Shown here: in pieces, positions 26,535 to 35,527 of the stretch
Layout of the letters: every line of letters begins with the position of its first letter
Numbering within the stretch: position 1 is the first letter of the stretch
Assembly: GCF_030730925.1 (NCBI RefSeq)
Contig: NZ_JAVAMB010000018.1
Coordinates: forward strand, 1-64,000
Direction of reading: 5' to 3'
Source of the DNA: Flavobacterium sp. DG2-3
GTDB taxonomy: Bacteria; Bacteroidota; Bacteroidia; Flavobacteriales; Flavobacteriaceae
Length of the DNA stretch: 64,000 bases
Notes under the pieces: generated by a model
The model's input: the letters and a program-made list of their open reading frames with translations, nothing else
Told to the model about the DNA's origin: nothing
Databases searched by the model: none
Position numbers and translations under genes: made by a program

Positions 26535-27957
26535 TTCGAATTAAAATGAAAAGAAGTGTAATCCATAAAAAAATAGAGATGATCGAAATGATTTCGTTTT
26601 CCAGAACTGTTCCAATTTTTTTAGGTTCATAATGAAAATCCTCAACGTCTGCCCAATGTTCCTTACTGATAGAATACGGTTTGTCTGTTGCTGAAGGCTT
26701 TTTATTGCTGATGTATTTGATTTGCAAAGCATTCATTTTCTGAGCCATCATATAACGATAATCTTCCGCTTGCTGCTGAAAATCAACATAAGATTCATAA
26801 TCAGTATTCGAAAGTCCCATAGATAGATTTTTCATTGCGATGTAAGGATTCAAAAAAGAAACCGTTTTAGAAAAACTATTCTGTTTTTTGTAAATCTGAA
26901 GCAATTCGGCTAAATGTTCATTGTAAATTCTAGAACTTATTTTTTCGCCTTCGGTCATAATAAAACCAGAATAATTGAATGGAAGTTTCTGTACAGAATC
27001 GACTTTATAAACGCTTAGAAGCGAATCTTTTATCGCTTTATAATGCGGATCATTCGGATTATGACTATCGCCTTGTTTTAAAATATCTTTCTCAATATCG
27101 CTAGTAAACTGGATTTTTGAAGGCGCTTGATAAATATAAGCTCCAATGGCTTGTGTGGTTCTTGGAAGAATAATCGTAAAAAGAAGCCAGATGCCAATAA
27201 GCGTGATAAGTGCTTTTTTGGAAGTTTTGCTAATCGCGGAAACTAAAACGGCAATAACACAGAAAAATAGGAGATAAACCAAATGAAAAAGGACAAATAA
27301 AAGCATTTTAAAGGTTTGATCTACCGTGATAGAAAAGTCTTGAAGCAGTAGCCAAACGAATATTAAAATAACGATAGCAGGAACAAAAAGCATCACAATA
27401 ATACTTGCAATTCCTAATGTTTTTCCAATTAAAAGCTGTTTCCAGTTGATTCCCTGCATTAAAAGTATTTTTAAAGTACCATTTTCGCGTTCGTAAGCAA
27501 TCGAATTAAAACCTAGAAAAAAGATTAGCAAGGGTAGTAAAATCTGCAATACCAAAGCTATGCTGATTTCACCAAATCGGAGCATGCTGTTAGAAAAGCC
27601 AGCTTCAGAAAAATTGGCTGTATTTTGCTTGTGCGCTTCCAGAAAAATGGCATTTCCAAAAAAAGGTTCCATTCCGAATTCAAAAACACTTAAAGGCGTG
27701 CTTTTTCTGAAAGCAAAATTCCCGTAATGCGCCATTCTATGCGGATTCTTATCTGGATTTTTCAACCAGTCTTCTCTCGATTCGTGCTGGTATTTTTCGC
27801 TCGTTTCGTTTTGGCTTTTGTAGTTTTCCCAACCCGAAAATGTGGCGTATAAAAGCAAAATGCCTATAAAAATCGTGATGATAAAAACAGCGGAGTTTTT
27901 AAAAACAGAATGCCTTAAATGTTTGGCAATTAAAAGTTCTGAATGTAATATTTTCAT
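26506..27957 (-). CDS. ABC-2 type permease (DUF3526-like), first of two
   Basis: 483 residues with the same layout as its neighbour. TM1 is near 22-42 (IITIFIGILLLYATFSGW). A large loop follows, then four or more TMs at about 130-265 with the signature YERENGTLKILLMQG. Another large loop (about 275-440) and a C-terminal TM (SIFLWITLLFILI) follow. It starts 5 bp after the TonB receptor stop and overlaps the next permease gene by 29 bp. Both permeases resemble each other and likely arose by duplication. Transport direction is not known; most ABC-2 permeases export. Confidence 0.83.
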   Translation of the reverse strand: MKILHSELLIAKHLRHSVFKNSAVFIITIFIGILLLYATFSGWENYKSQNETSEKYQHESREDWLKNPDKNPHRMAHYGNFAFRKSTPLSVFEFGMEPFFGNAIFLEAHKQNTANFSEAGFSNSMLRFGEISIALVLQILLPLLIFFLGFNSIAYERENGTLKILLMQGINWKQLLIGKTLGIASIIVMLFVPAIVILIFVWLLLQDFSITVDQTFKMLLFVLFHLVYLLFFCVIAVLVSAISKTSKKALITLIGIWLLFTIILPRTTQAIGAYIYQAPSKIQFTSDIEKDILKQGDSHNPNDPHYKAIKDSLLSVYKVDSVQKLPFNYSGFIMTEGEKISSRIYNEHLAELLQIYKKQNSFSKTVSFLNPYIAMKNLSMGLSNTDYESYVDFQQQAEDYRYMMAQKMNALQIKYISNKKPSATDKPYSISKEHWADVEDFHYEPKKIGTVLENEIISIISIFLWITLLFILIRIAAQKLKAI

Positions 27958-27962
27958 ATAAA

Positions 27963-30416
27963 TTAGAATTTATAAGTTACGGTAAGGCTCGCATTTCTTG
28001 GACTTCCAGGAAATAATCTCAAATAGTTTTGAGCGCCTAACCAATAGGTTTTATTAAGCAGGTTTCCTGCATTTACAGCAATTTGTATATCGCTATTATT
28101 GGGTTTGTAATAAAGAGCAGCATCAAAAATGGTAAAGTCAGGAAGAGTGAAATCTCTAGTAAACCAAGGCACTTTACTGCTTTGGTACTGCATTCCGAAT
28201 CCAATTCCGAAATCGTCTAGAACAGAATCTGAAGCAAAGTTGTATCGCGTCCATAAATTGGCGCTGTTTTTTGGCGTGTTTTGTTTTCGCTGTCCTATTA
28301 ATGAAGCATCTGCATCATTGGTAATTTTAGCATCGATATAGCTGTACGAAACGTTAATTTGCCAATCTGGAGTAATATATCCAGCTAAATCACATTCGAA
28401 ACCACGGCTTCTTTCTGAACCTCTCGTTACCAATAAATCTGGATTTACAGGATCATTGGCATTCATCAAAATATTACGCTGATTGATTTCGTAAACCGCA
28501 GCATTAAAACTTACGCTATTATTGAAGAAAACAGCTTTCATCCCAAATTCTTTTAAATCACTTTCTAAAGGTTTAAAAAGACTTCCGGCAGGCAGACTTC
28601 CCGTTTGCGGCATCAAAGTAGTGGTGTTCGATTGTGGCTGATAGCCTTCTAGATAAGTCGTGTAAACGTTTATCTCGTTGTTTATGGCATAAGTAACGCC
28701 AATTCTTGGCAATAAAGCTGATTTTTTAACGGTCAATTCATTATTGGTTTCATAATTAGTAACATCCTCAAACCATTCGCTTCTTAATCCCAATAAAAAA
28801 CGGAATTTTTCCCATTGAATCTCATCCTGAATATAAACCGCATTGGTTGTTGTAAGAGCAGAAGGAAGCGCTGTACGGACATTTAAAACATAAGATTCTG
28901 TATCTCTTAAAGCGTACGAAGGATTATTCAAGTCAAAGAAATTGACATTTGGTTTTGGCAAAACAACGCCGTTTACTGTAACGGTCTGATAGTTGGAAGC
29001 ATTTGCAGGAACAAAAGAACTGGCTACAGTGCCATCATTCAATAAATAGCCTCTCGCGGCATTTTGTCCGCCTCCTAGATTTTTATTCCAACTGCTTAAA
29101 TCGTAACCTATCAATAGTTTATGATTGAGTTTTCCTGTCTTAAAGTCAAAGTTGAAATAAGCGCTCAAATTATCAATATCCCAATATTGTTTGCGTTGTA
29201 CGTACTGCATCATCGCCAGACTTGTAACAGGCTGATTGTTCATATCTACCGCAAAGCCGTTTGTGGTGCGGTGCTCTTGAAGATCTTCTGTCCAAGTTTG
29301 TTTCATATACGAGGCATTGAAACCAATTTTTGACGAAAATTTATGCGCTAAATTCGTCATGAAAATCATTTCTTTCGACTTAAAATAATCGCCAGAAGCA
29401 GCCAGATTTAAGCTTATTGGCGTTTGTTTTAAGTTGGTTACACCAGCAACAGCGCCAAAAATAGGCTGTCCGCGATCTAGTGTTCCAGTCATGTCGCTCA
29501 GAATCAGTTCGGTGTTAATTGCTGTTTTCTCATTTGGAACATAACTGAACGATGGAGAAATTAGAAAAGACTTATTATTTACAAGATCTCGAAATGATTT
29601 CGCTTCCTGATATGCTCCGTTTACTCGGTATAAAAGTGTTTTGGATTCGTTTAAAGGGCCTGTAAAATCTAAAGTACCACGAATCGTACTGAAACTCCCA
29701 ACCATCAGACTTACTTCTTTTCGGTCGGTTGCCAAAGGTTTTTTGGTCACCATATTAATGCTTCCTCCTGGATCGACAGAAGAAAACGTAGCACTAGAAG
29801 GCCCTTTTATAACTTCGACACGCTCGATATTGCTTGTTAAAGGCTGTAAGAAATAATATTGACGGGTTCGCATTCCGTTAATAATCTGGCCTTCTTCATT
29901 TTGACTAATTCCTCGAATTGTATATTGATTGTAAAAACTTGAAGGAATAACCCCGCTTGCCATTTTAACAACATCGGCCAGATAAATAGCGCCTTTATCG
30001 GCAATTAGCTCTTTTGTAATGCTCGAAATAGATTGCGGAATATCTTTATTTAAAGAAGCTGTTTTGGTTGCCGAAAACGAATAATCGCTGTTGTACTTTC
30101 GCGTCGAGCGACCAACAATTTCAACCGTTTGCAATTCATTTCGGTCAATATTTAATTCAATGTTTAAGAAATCGGAACTCGATTTTAGCTGAATGGTTTT
30201 AAAACCCGCAGCAGAAATTTGAAGCGTTCCTTGTCCGTCCAATGAAAAAGCTCCATTATGATCGGTTGTAGTTTCTTTATTCGAATTTAATAACTGAATA
30301 AAAGCATTCGGAATCGGTTCTTTAGTTTCTGCATCAATAATTTTTCCGCTGCTGTTTTGAGCATTTAGAAAAGAAAAACTGCTTACTAAAAATAGTAAGG
30401 AAAAAACATGTTTCAT
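27963..30416 (-). CDS. TonB-dependent siderophore-type receptor
   Basis: 817 residues. It has a signal peptide (about 1-19), a carboxypeptidase-regulatory-like domain (about 22-95: GKIIDAETKEPIPNAFIQLL), and a plug with SATFSSVDPGGSINMVTKKP, a mark of the FhuE/FpvA siderophore-receptor class. The barrel ends in NASLTVTYKF. It is embedded between an ABC ATPase gene (27 bp upstream) and two ABC-2 permease genes (5 bp downstream), so import across the outer membrane is genetically tied to this ABC system. The ligand is not identifiable; an iron or copper chelate is a reasonable inference. Confidence 0.9.
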   Translation of the reverse strand: MKHVFSLLFLVSSFSFLNAQNSSGKIIDAETKEPIPNAFIQLLNSNKETTTDHNGAFSLDGQGTLQISAAGFKTIQLKSSSDFLNIELNIDRNELQTVEIVGRSTRKYNSDYSFSATKTASLNKDIPQSISSITKELIADKGAIYLADVVKMASGVIPSSFYNQYTIRGISQNEEGQIINGMRTRQYYFLQPLTSNIERVEVIKGPSSATFSSVDPGGSINMVTKKPLATDRKEVSLMVGSFSTIRGTLDFTGPLNESKTLLYRVNGAYQEAKSFRDLVNNKSFLISPSFSYVPNEKTAINTELILSDMTGTLDRGQPIFGAVAGVTNLKQTPISLNLAASGDYFKSKEMIFMTNLAHKFSSKIGFNASYMKQTWTEDLQEHRTTNGFAVDMNNQPVTSLAMMQYVQRKQYWDIDNLSAYFNFDFKTGKLNHKLLIGYDLSSWNKNLGGGQNAARGYLLNDGTVASSFVPANASNYQTVTVNGVVLPKPNVNFFDLNNPSYALRDTESYVLNVRTALPSALTTTNAVYIQDEIQWEKFRFLLGLRSEWFEDVTNYETNNELTVKKSALLPRIGVTYAINNEINVYTTYLEGYQPQSNTTTLMPQTGSLPAGSLFKPLESDLKEFGMKAVFFNNSVSFNAAVYEINQRNILMNANDPVNPDLLVTRGSERSRGFECDLAGYITPDWQINVSYSYIDAKITNDADASLIGQRKQNTPKNSANLWTRYNFASDSVLDDFGIGFGMQYQSSKVPWFTRDFTLPDFTIFDAALYYKPNNSDIQIAVNAGNLLNKTYWLGAQNYLRLFPGSPRNASLTVTYKF

Positions 30417-30443
30417 GGTATGGAATGGAAATCTAGGTTTCCT

Positions 30444-31139
30444 TTAAACCGTTTGTAAATACAAATTTTCTAATTCGTTTGCCGAAATTTTTTCCGCTTC
30501 AATTACGGTTACCAAATTTCCTTGTTTCATAATTCCGATATGAGAAGCCACTTCGCGCGCTCTGAAAATGTCATGAGTTGCCATTAAAATCGCTGTTCCG
30601 TCTGCAGAAAGCTCTTTTAAGATTTGAGAAAATTCGTTAGAAGCCTTAGGATCTAAACCGCTTGTAGGTTCGTCCAGCAAAAGCACTTTTGCTTTTTTGG
30701 CAATAGCAATCGCAATTCCGACCTTCTGGCGCATTCCTTTAGAATAACCACCCAAATTCTGATCGTGTGCTTTAGGTTGCAATCCTGCTTTGTTTAAAAA
30801 ATAAGTAAGTTCTCCTGTAGTGTATTTAAAACCTGCGAGAGAAGAGAAAAATTTTAGGTTTTCCAATCCGGTCAGATTTGGGTAAAGTATTACCGTTTCT
30901 GGAATGTAGGCAACAAATTCTTTCGTTGTTTTGGCATTTAATGTAACCGTTATATCGTTGATGGTTAAAGTTCCATCGGTTGGCTCTATGAAACCTAAAA
31001 AGAGATTAATTGTAGTGGTTTTTCCAGCACCGTTTTGACCTAAAAGCGCGAATATTTCGCCTTCTTTAATCGTTAAATTTAAAGCATTCAAAGCAGTATG
31101 ATCGCCATATTTCTTGGTCAGATTTTCAGCTGTAAGCAT
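30444..31139 (-). CDS. ABC transporter ATP-binding protein
   Basis: 231 residues, a single nucleotide-binding domain. Walker A is GQNGAGKTT (residues 34-42), the signature is LGGYSKGMRQKVGIA, Walker B is VLLLDEPTSGLD, and the switch His is in MATHDIF. This belongs to the drug/metal-type (CcmA/NosF-like) ATPases that pair with ABC-2 permeases. Its permeases are the DUF3526-like pair at 25155-27957, downstream of the TonB receptor gene. Confidence 0.93.
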   Translation of the reverse strand: MLTAENLTKKYGDHTALNALNLTIKEGEIFALLGQNGAGKTTTINLFLGFIEPTDGTLTINDITVTLNAKTTKEFVAYIPETVILYPNLTGLENLKFFSSLAGFKYTTGELTYFLNKAGLQPKAHDQNLGGYSKGMRQKVGIAIAIAKKAKVLLLDEPTSGLDPKASNEFSQILKELSADGTAILMATHDIFRAREVASHIGIMKQGNLVTVIEAEKISANELENLYLQTV

Positions 31140-31342
31140 AGTGGTATTTTATTTGGATTAAATATTTGGAAATAATAATTCAGACTTCAGAACATACAGA
31201 TTAGCATGCCTGAAATTCTTTTTTTTGAAATGAAAGGGAAAGTCTACAGTTGATTATCCGCGAAAGCGAAATAAGAAAACACAAAATGCTTCCTACTCTT
31301 TGCACTCAAAGCGAAAGTTTCTAAAAAAAGATAATCAAGTGA

Positions 31343-31693
31343 CTAGAATAGAGCAGGAGGTGCCCTTAAAGCAAATAAACTGCCTTTGAAGAATGTGGAA
31401 ACCGACTGCGTAAAAACATAGATCGGCTTAATGGTTATTTCTATTTTTTGAAAAACTACCGTTTGAAAAGCATTCGGAATATAAGTGCTAAAAGCAAAAT
31501 GACAAATATGGCATTGCGTATCTGTCGCGTGGCTGTGCGTTATTTCCTTTTGATTTTCGCTGGTATGATGTTCACAAGGTTTTTCTGAAAACTGTTTAAT
31601 AACATGCTCATAGGAATGTACGGTCTGAAACAGCATTGAGGCCAATACTATTAAAGACATTAAAAAATTAACAGCGATAATTCTTTTTTTCAT
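31343..31693 (-). CDS. Small secreted His/Cys-rich protein, possibly metal-binding
   Basis: 116 residues with a hydrophobic leader (about 1-25), then a His/Cys-rich stretch CEHHTSENQKEITHSHATD and CHICHF (residues about 39-68). The C terminus is LRAPPALF. The layout (leader, His/Cys cluster, terminal Pro-Pro) recalls DUF2946 and the DUF6660-like protein at 2338, both linked to metal handling. It lies 203 bp upstream of the ABC ATPase gene on the same strand. In the gap, TTGATTATC (about 31249) and GATAATCAA (about 31331) form a distant inverted pair. Function unknown. Confidence 0.65.
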   Translation of the reverse strand: MKKRIIAVNFLMSLIVLASMLFQTVHSYEHVIKQFSEKPCEHHTSENQKEITHSHATDTQCHICHFAFSTYIPNAFQTVVFQKIEITIKPIYVFTQSVSTFFKGSLFALRAPPALF

Positions 31694-31830
31694 TCCAGAT
31701 TTTTCTATCCGTTTTTTATTATATTAAAACGCAACAGTGTTGCAAAGGTAGCGATCTAAATTTTAAAACCTAAAAAATAGGCGATAATTTTAAATTTGAT
31801 AACATTGCAAAGCCTTATTCTACGCCCACT

Positions 31831-32262
31831 TTACAGGTTATTGTATAATAATTGAAGGGTATGAAAATCGGATGAACCGTCAAAATGTTTATGAAGGACT
31901 TCCTGAAAAATAGACTCTGAATTTTGTACGCTTGCAAACAAAGTCATGCAAGATTGCAATCTTTCTACATCAAGACTTTCGAAAATATCAGAAACATTTT
32001 CTTCTTTTTTAATAAGTTCTGAAGTGATTTCTACCAGATGCTTTCCTAAAATAGGGTGTTCTAGAAAAGCAATTGCTTCGTCGGCATTTTTGATTTCGTA
32101 AAATTTGGATGTATCGCTTGAACCCATTCCTTTTATCTGCGGAAAAATAAACCACATCCAAGGAGATTCTTTTTTGCCATTTTTGATTTCGTCCAGAGCT
32201 GTTAAATACAATTTGTTTTGAGCATCTAAAAAACGAAGTAATTCATTGTTATTGTAAGCCAT
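31831..32262 (-). CDS. DUF1810 family protein
   Basis: 143 residues. It matches the DUF1810 pattern: LLRFLDAQNKLYLTALDEIKNGKK, then SPWMWFIFPQIKGMGSS, then an IADEAIAFLEHPILGKHLVEIT-like segment, and FASVQNSESIFQEVLHKHFDG. The family is cytosolic and helical. In a few organisms it is tied to ADP-ribose or NAD-derived chemistry, but no certain role is known to me. It is a single gene. Confidence 0.85.
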   Translation of the reverse strand: MAYNNNELLRFLDAQNKLYLTALDEIKNGKKESPWMWFIFPQIKGMGSSDTSKFYEIKNADEAIAFLEHPILGKHLVEITSELIKKEENVSDIFESLDVERLQSCMTLFASVQNSESIFQEVLHKHFDGSSDFHTLQLLYNNL

Positions 32263-32616
32263 TATTTACGATATTAATTTGGGGATATCAGGTGATAAAT
32301 CTAGTTAAAATATGTTTACTTGTATGTGATGAAATCTTTTTTTTAAAGTCATTTTTTAACATTTTCGACGGAATAATTTAAAAGGATGATTAGATGCAAA
32401 ATAGCATGTCGGAATTTTGTATTAACAGAAAAAGTAGTATTAATAATGGTTTTTATTGTTATAAAACAAAGTTTTTGTTGTCTGTTCTGTTATGATTTTC
32501 CTATTTTTATGGACAGACGTTTTTACAACTGTCGCAAAAAATAAAATTAGGATGATATTGACCTCTTTACAATATCAATATTTTCAACCGGGCATACTTC
32601 GCCTATAAAAAAATAA
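32263..32616. other. Divergent intergenic region with a short palindrome
   Basis: This AT-rich 354 bp lies between divergently transcribed genes and has no reading frame of note. Perfect arms TGATATTG (32553-32560) and CAATATCA (32570-32577) with a 9-nt loop lie 45 nt before the start of the dapB-like gene. They could be an operator or leader hairpin. No dispersed repeat was found. Confidence 0.4.
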
Positions 32617-32622
32617 ATGCTT

Positions 32623-33372
32623 ATGAAAATAGGATTAATCGGATTCGGAAAGACTGGAAAATCAGTAGCTTCAATATTATTAGAAAATAACAAATTCTGT
32701 TTAGAGTGGGTTTTAAGACAAAGTACTGTTTTAGAACACAGATCGGTTCCAGAATTTTTTGGAGTGGAGTCAGAAGAACCCGGCTTAATCTATTCTAGTT
32801 CAAAAACTTCAATAGAAGAATTATTAGAAAAGCATCCTGTTGACGTTATTATCGATTTTTCGTCTCATCAGGGAATTTATACGTATGGAGAGGCTGCGGC
32901 AAAAAAAGAGGTGAAAATTATTTCGGCGATTTCGCATTATAAAGAGAAAGAGCTGGCATTTCTTAAAAAATTGGCTAAAAAAACTACTGTATTTTGGTCG
33001 CCAAATATTACGTTGGGTGTAAATTATCTTTTATTTGCTGCGAAATTTTTAAAGAAAATTGCGCCGTGGGTTGATATCGAAGTGAATGAAGAACATTTTA
33101 AAACCAAACAAGGAACGTCTGGAACAGCAGTAAAAATAGCCGAAGCACTCGATGTTGACAAAGAAAATATTAATTCGGTTAGGGCAGGAGGAATTGTCGG
33201 AAAACATGAAGTTATTTTTGGTTTTCCTTTTCAGACTGTGCGTTTAATACATGAATCTATTTCGAGAGAAGCTTTTGGAAACGGTGTTATTTTTGTTGCC
33301 GAAAATCTAAAAGAAAAAGAAAAAGGCCTTTACAATTTTGAAGATATTTTGTCTCCTTATTTTACGGTTTAG
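32623..33372 (+). CDS. Divergent DapB-like dihydrodipicolinate reductase homologue
   Basis: 249 residues from the second ATG (32623); a first ATG stands at 32617. The N-terminal Rossmann motif GFGKTGKSVAS and the C-terminal IHESISREAFGNGVIFVAENL are DapB-like, and the length fits (about 240-270). The central motif is altered. Canonical DapB has HHxxKxDxPSGTA, while here the sequence is EHFKTKQGTSGTA, so the first His becomes Glu and the catalytic Lys becomes Thr. This may therefore be a paralogue with changed chemistry rather than the lysine-pathway enzyme. It is a single gene. Confidence 0.75.
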   Translation: MKIGLIGFGKTGKSVASILLENNKFCLEWVLRQSTVLEHRSVPEFFGVESEEPGLIYSSSKTSIEELLEKHPVDVIIDFSSHQGIYTYGEAAAKKEVKIISAISHYKEKELAFLKKLAKKTTVFWSPNITLGVNYLLFAAKFLKKIAPWVDIEVNEEHFKTKQGTSGTAVKIAEALDVDKENINSVRAGGIVGKHEVIFGFPFQTVRLIHESISREAFGNGVIFVAENLKEKEKGLYNFEDILSPYFTV

Positions 33373-34005
33373 TTTTTTTGAAGGTGCTAAGGTTCTAAGA
33401 TGCTGAGATGCTAATGTTTTTGCCACAAAGACGCTAAGACACGAAGATTTTATTGTAGACATTGTATTGTAGGAGACGCGCTGCAGTGCGTCTACGCAAC
33501 GAGAGCAAGTACCTGAATGGTTTAAATCTCGCAAAGACGCAAAGACGCGAAGTTTTTTTATTTGTAAGGCATTAAGTTCTAAAGATGTGTGGGAAGTTAA
33601 TAATCTCGCAAAGACGCAAAGTCGCGAAGTTTTTTTTTTATTAAGATTACAAATTAAACCTGACAGGTTTTAAAAACCTGTCAGGTTTATTATGGCTAAT
33701 GATATGCTATGTCGAGCTACTTGCGGAGATCCTTCGTTCCTCAGGATGACAAACGTTATGTTAATTTAATTTACAAGATCTCCAAAATCAGCGAGAGAAT
33801 TAAACTTAGCATCTTCGAAAATCAAAAAAAACTTTGTGCCTTAGTGTCTTCGTGGCAAAAAACTTACCACCTTCAAAAAAAAACTTTGCGACTTTGCGCG
33901 ATTATAATTTTATCTCAATTCTTTACAAATTAAAAACCTTAGCGTCTTAGTGCCTTCGTGGCAAGAAAAAACTTAGCATCTCAGAACCTTAGCACCTTAA
34001 AAAAA
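33373..34005. repeat. Composite nested repeat region with several palindrome families
   Basis: This 633 bp region has no gene. GGTGCTAAGGTTCTAAGATG-type words at the left (33380-33640) are mirrored by CTTAGCATCTCAGAACCTTAG-type words at the right (33815-34005). Inside lie a GACGCGCTGCAGTGCGTC-type palindrome (33469-33494), a perfect 16-bp-arm palindrome AAACCTGACAGGTTTT / AAAACCTGTCAGGTTT (33656-33688), and a GGAGATCCTTCGTTCCTCAG unit (about 33711-33757) shared with 8776-8876 and 38101-38204. Confidence 0.8.
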
Positions 34006-35283
34006 CTATTTCTCAATAATCATCGTAACCCCTTGTCCACCTGCAGCGCAAATCGAAATTAATCCTCTTCCAGAACCTTTTTCGTTGAGCAATTTGGCCA
34101 TTACACCAATAATTCTTCCGCCAGTTGCAGCAAAAGGATGCGCGGCTGCTAAACTGCTTCCTTTTACATTTAATTTATTCCTGTCAATTGCTCCTAAAGC
34201 TTTCTTTAAACCGATTTCTGCACTCAATTCTGGACTTTCCCAAATTTTTAAAGTGGCTAAAGTCTGAGCTGCAAAAGCTTCGTGAATTTCGTAATAATCA
34301 AAATCCTGAAGATTTAGTTCTGCTTTTTCCAACATTCTAGAAACCGCAAATAACGGCGCCAATAAAAGATTCTGCTGATTTTTAACGTATTCTATGGCAG
34401 CAATTTCACCAAAAGTGATGTAAGCCAATATAGGAAGTCCTTGTTCTTTTGCCCATTCTTCGCTTGCCAGAAGAACACAAGAAGCGCCATCGGTAAGCGG
34501 AGTCGAGTTTCCTGCTGTCAATGTTCCGTTTACTTTATCAAAAGCAGGTTTAAGCTTTGCCAGTTTTTCTAGAGTAGAATCGGGTCGTAGATTGTTGTCT
34601 TTTGCAAGACCGTTAAAAGGAGTAACCATATCATCAAAGAAACCTTCATCGTAGGCTTTTGCCATATTCAAATGACTTTTTAATGCCAATTCATCTTGTT
34701 CTTCGCGAGGTATTTTATAGTATTTTGCAGTAATTTCGGTATGTCCGCCCATAGAAAGTCCAGTTTGAGATTCTTCATTTCTAGGAACCAAAGGCGTAAA
34801 ATCTTTTGGACGAAGTTTCAAAAACGTTTTAATTTTTGCCCCCAACGATTTGGCCTGTCTGGCTTCTAATAACGTTTTTCTCAATTTCTCGCTTACCGCA
34901 ATTGGCATATCGCTAATAGAATCAACACCTCCAGCAATTCCAGAATCAATTTGTCCTAATGCAATTTTGTTGGCAATATAAAGAGCGCTTTCAATTCCTG
35001 TGTCGCAAGCCTGCTGTAAATCGCAAGCGGGAGTAGCAGGATCTAGAGAAGTTTTTAGAACACATTCTCTAATAAGATTCATATCGTACGAATGCTTTAT
35101 CACGGCACCACCCGCAACTTCGCCTAAAAGCTTTCCGTTCAAATTGTATTTATCAATAAGACCATTGAGCGCTGCGGTCATCATTTCTTTGTTTCCGACA
35201 TTAGAATAAGCAGTATTAGCTCGTGCAAAAGGAATTCTGTTATAGCCTACAATGGCAACTTTTCTTATGGTATTTGATTTCAT
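34006..35283 (-). CDS. Acetyl-CoA C-acyltransferase (thiolase)
   Basis: 425 residues. The nucleophile Cys93 is in DLQQACDTGIESA. The catalytic His is in YEIHEAFAAQ, a second conserved His is in SSLAAAHPFAATGGR, and the C-terminal acid/base Cys412 is in SICAAGGQG. Thiolases condense or cleave acyl-CoA in beta-oxidation or acetoacetyl-CoA formation. The long form and sequence style resemble FadI rather than the 390-residue biosynthetic type, but no FadJ partner is adjacent. It is a single gene, divergent from the TonB receptor at 35528. Confidence 0.9.
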   Translation of the reverse strand: MKSNTIRKVAIVGYNRIPFARANTAYSNVGNKEMMTAALNGLIDKYNLNGKLLGEVAGGAVIKHSYDMNLIRECVLKTSLDPATPACDLQQACDTGIESALYIANKIALGQIDSGIAGGVDSISDMPIAVSEKLRKTLLEARQAKSLGAKIKTFLKLRPKDFTPLVPRNEESQTGLSMGGHTEITAKYYKIPREEQDELALKSHLNMAKAYDEGFFDDMVTPFNGLAKDNNLRPDSTLEKLAKLKPAFDKVNGTLTAGNSTPLTDGASCVLLASEEWAKEQGLPILAYITFGEIAAIEYVKNQQNLLLAPLFAVSRMLEKAELNLQDFDYYEIHEAFAAQTLATLKIWESPELSAEIGLKKALGAIDRNKLNVKGSSLAAAHPFAATGGRIIGVMAKLLNEKGSGRGLISICAAGGQGVTMIIEK

Positions 35284-35468
35284 ACAAAGTGTTTTTAAGT
35301 GGATATATTTTGAATTTTTGGAATGATAAAGATAGAAATAGAATTCGGTTTAAAACTTAATGTAGATTAATATTGGAAAGAAATAACTTAAAAAATAGGG
35401 GTTTTTAAATTTATTTCTTTGTTAAAGTATTACAAATTGTTAGATTTATTTAGAACGAATAAAAATAA

Positions 35469-35500
35469 TTTGGAAAACCCAATATTTGAAATTACTTTTG
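35469..35500 (+). promoter_or_regulatory. Bacteroidota-type promoter of the TonB receptor gene
   Basis: TTTG at 35469-35472 and TACTTTTG (TAnnTTTG) at 35493-35500 are separated by 20 nt, close to the known -33/-7 spacing. Transcription would start near 35507. That makes the upstream TTG start of the open frame (35486) untranslated and supports the ATG at 35528. Confidence 0.6.
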
Positions 35501-35527
35501 CCGAACAATTATAAAAATCAATCCAAA

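Noticed and set aside
33307..33933. Open frames at 33307-33534 (minus) and 33709-33933 (plus)
   Set aside because: They lie in the composite repeat region and read as repeat words; no protein signature.
35486..35527. Upstream TTG start for the TonB receptor
   Set aside because: The TTG overlaps the promoter region and the inferred transcription start is at about 35507. The ATG at 35528 gives a normal signal peptide.
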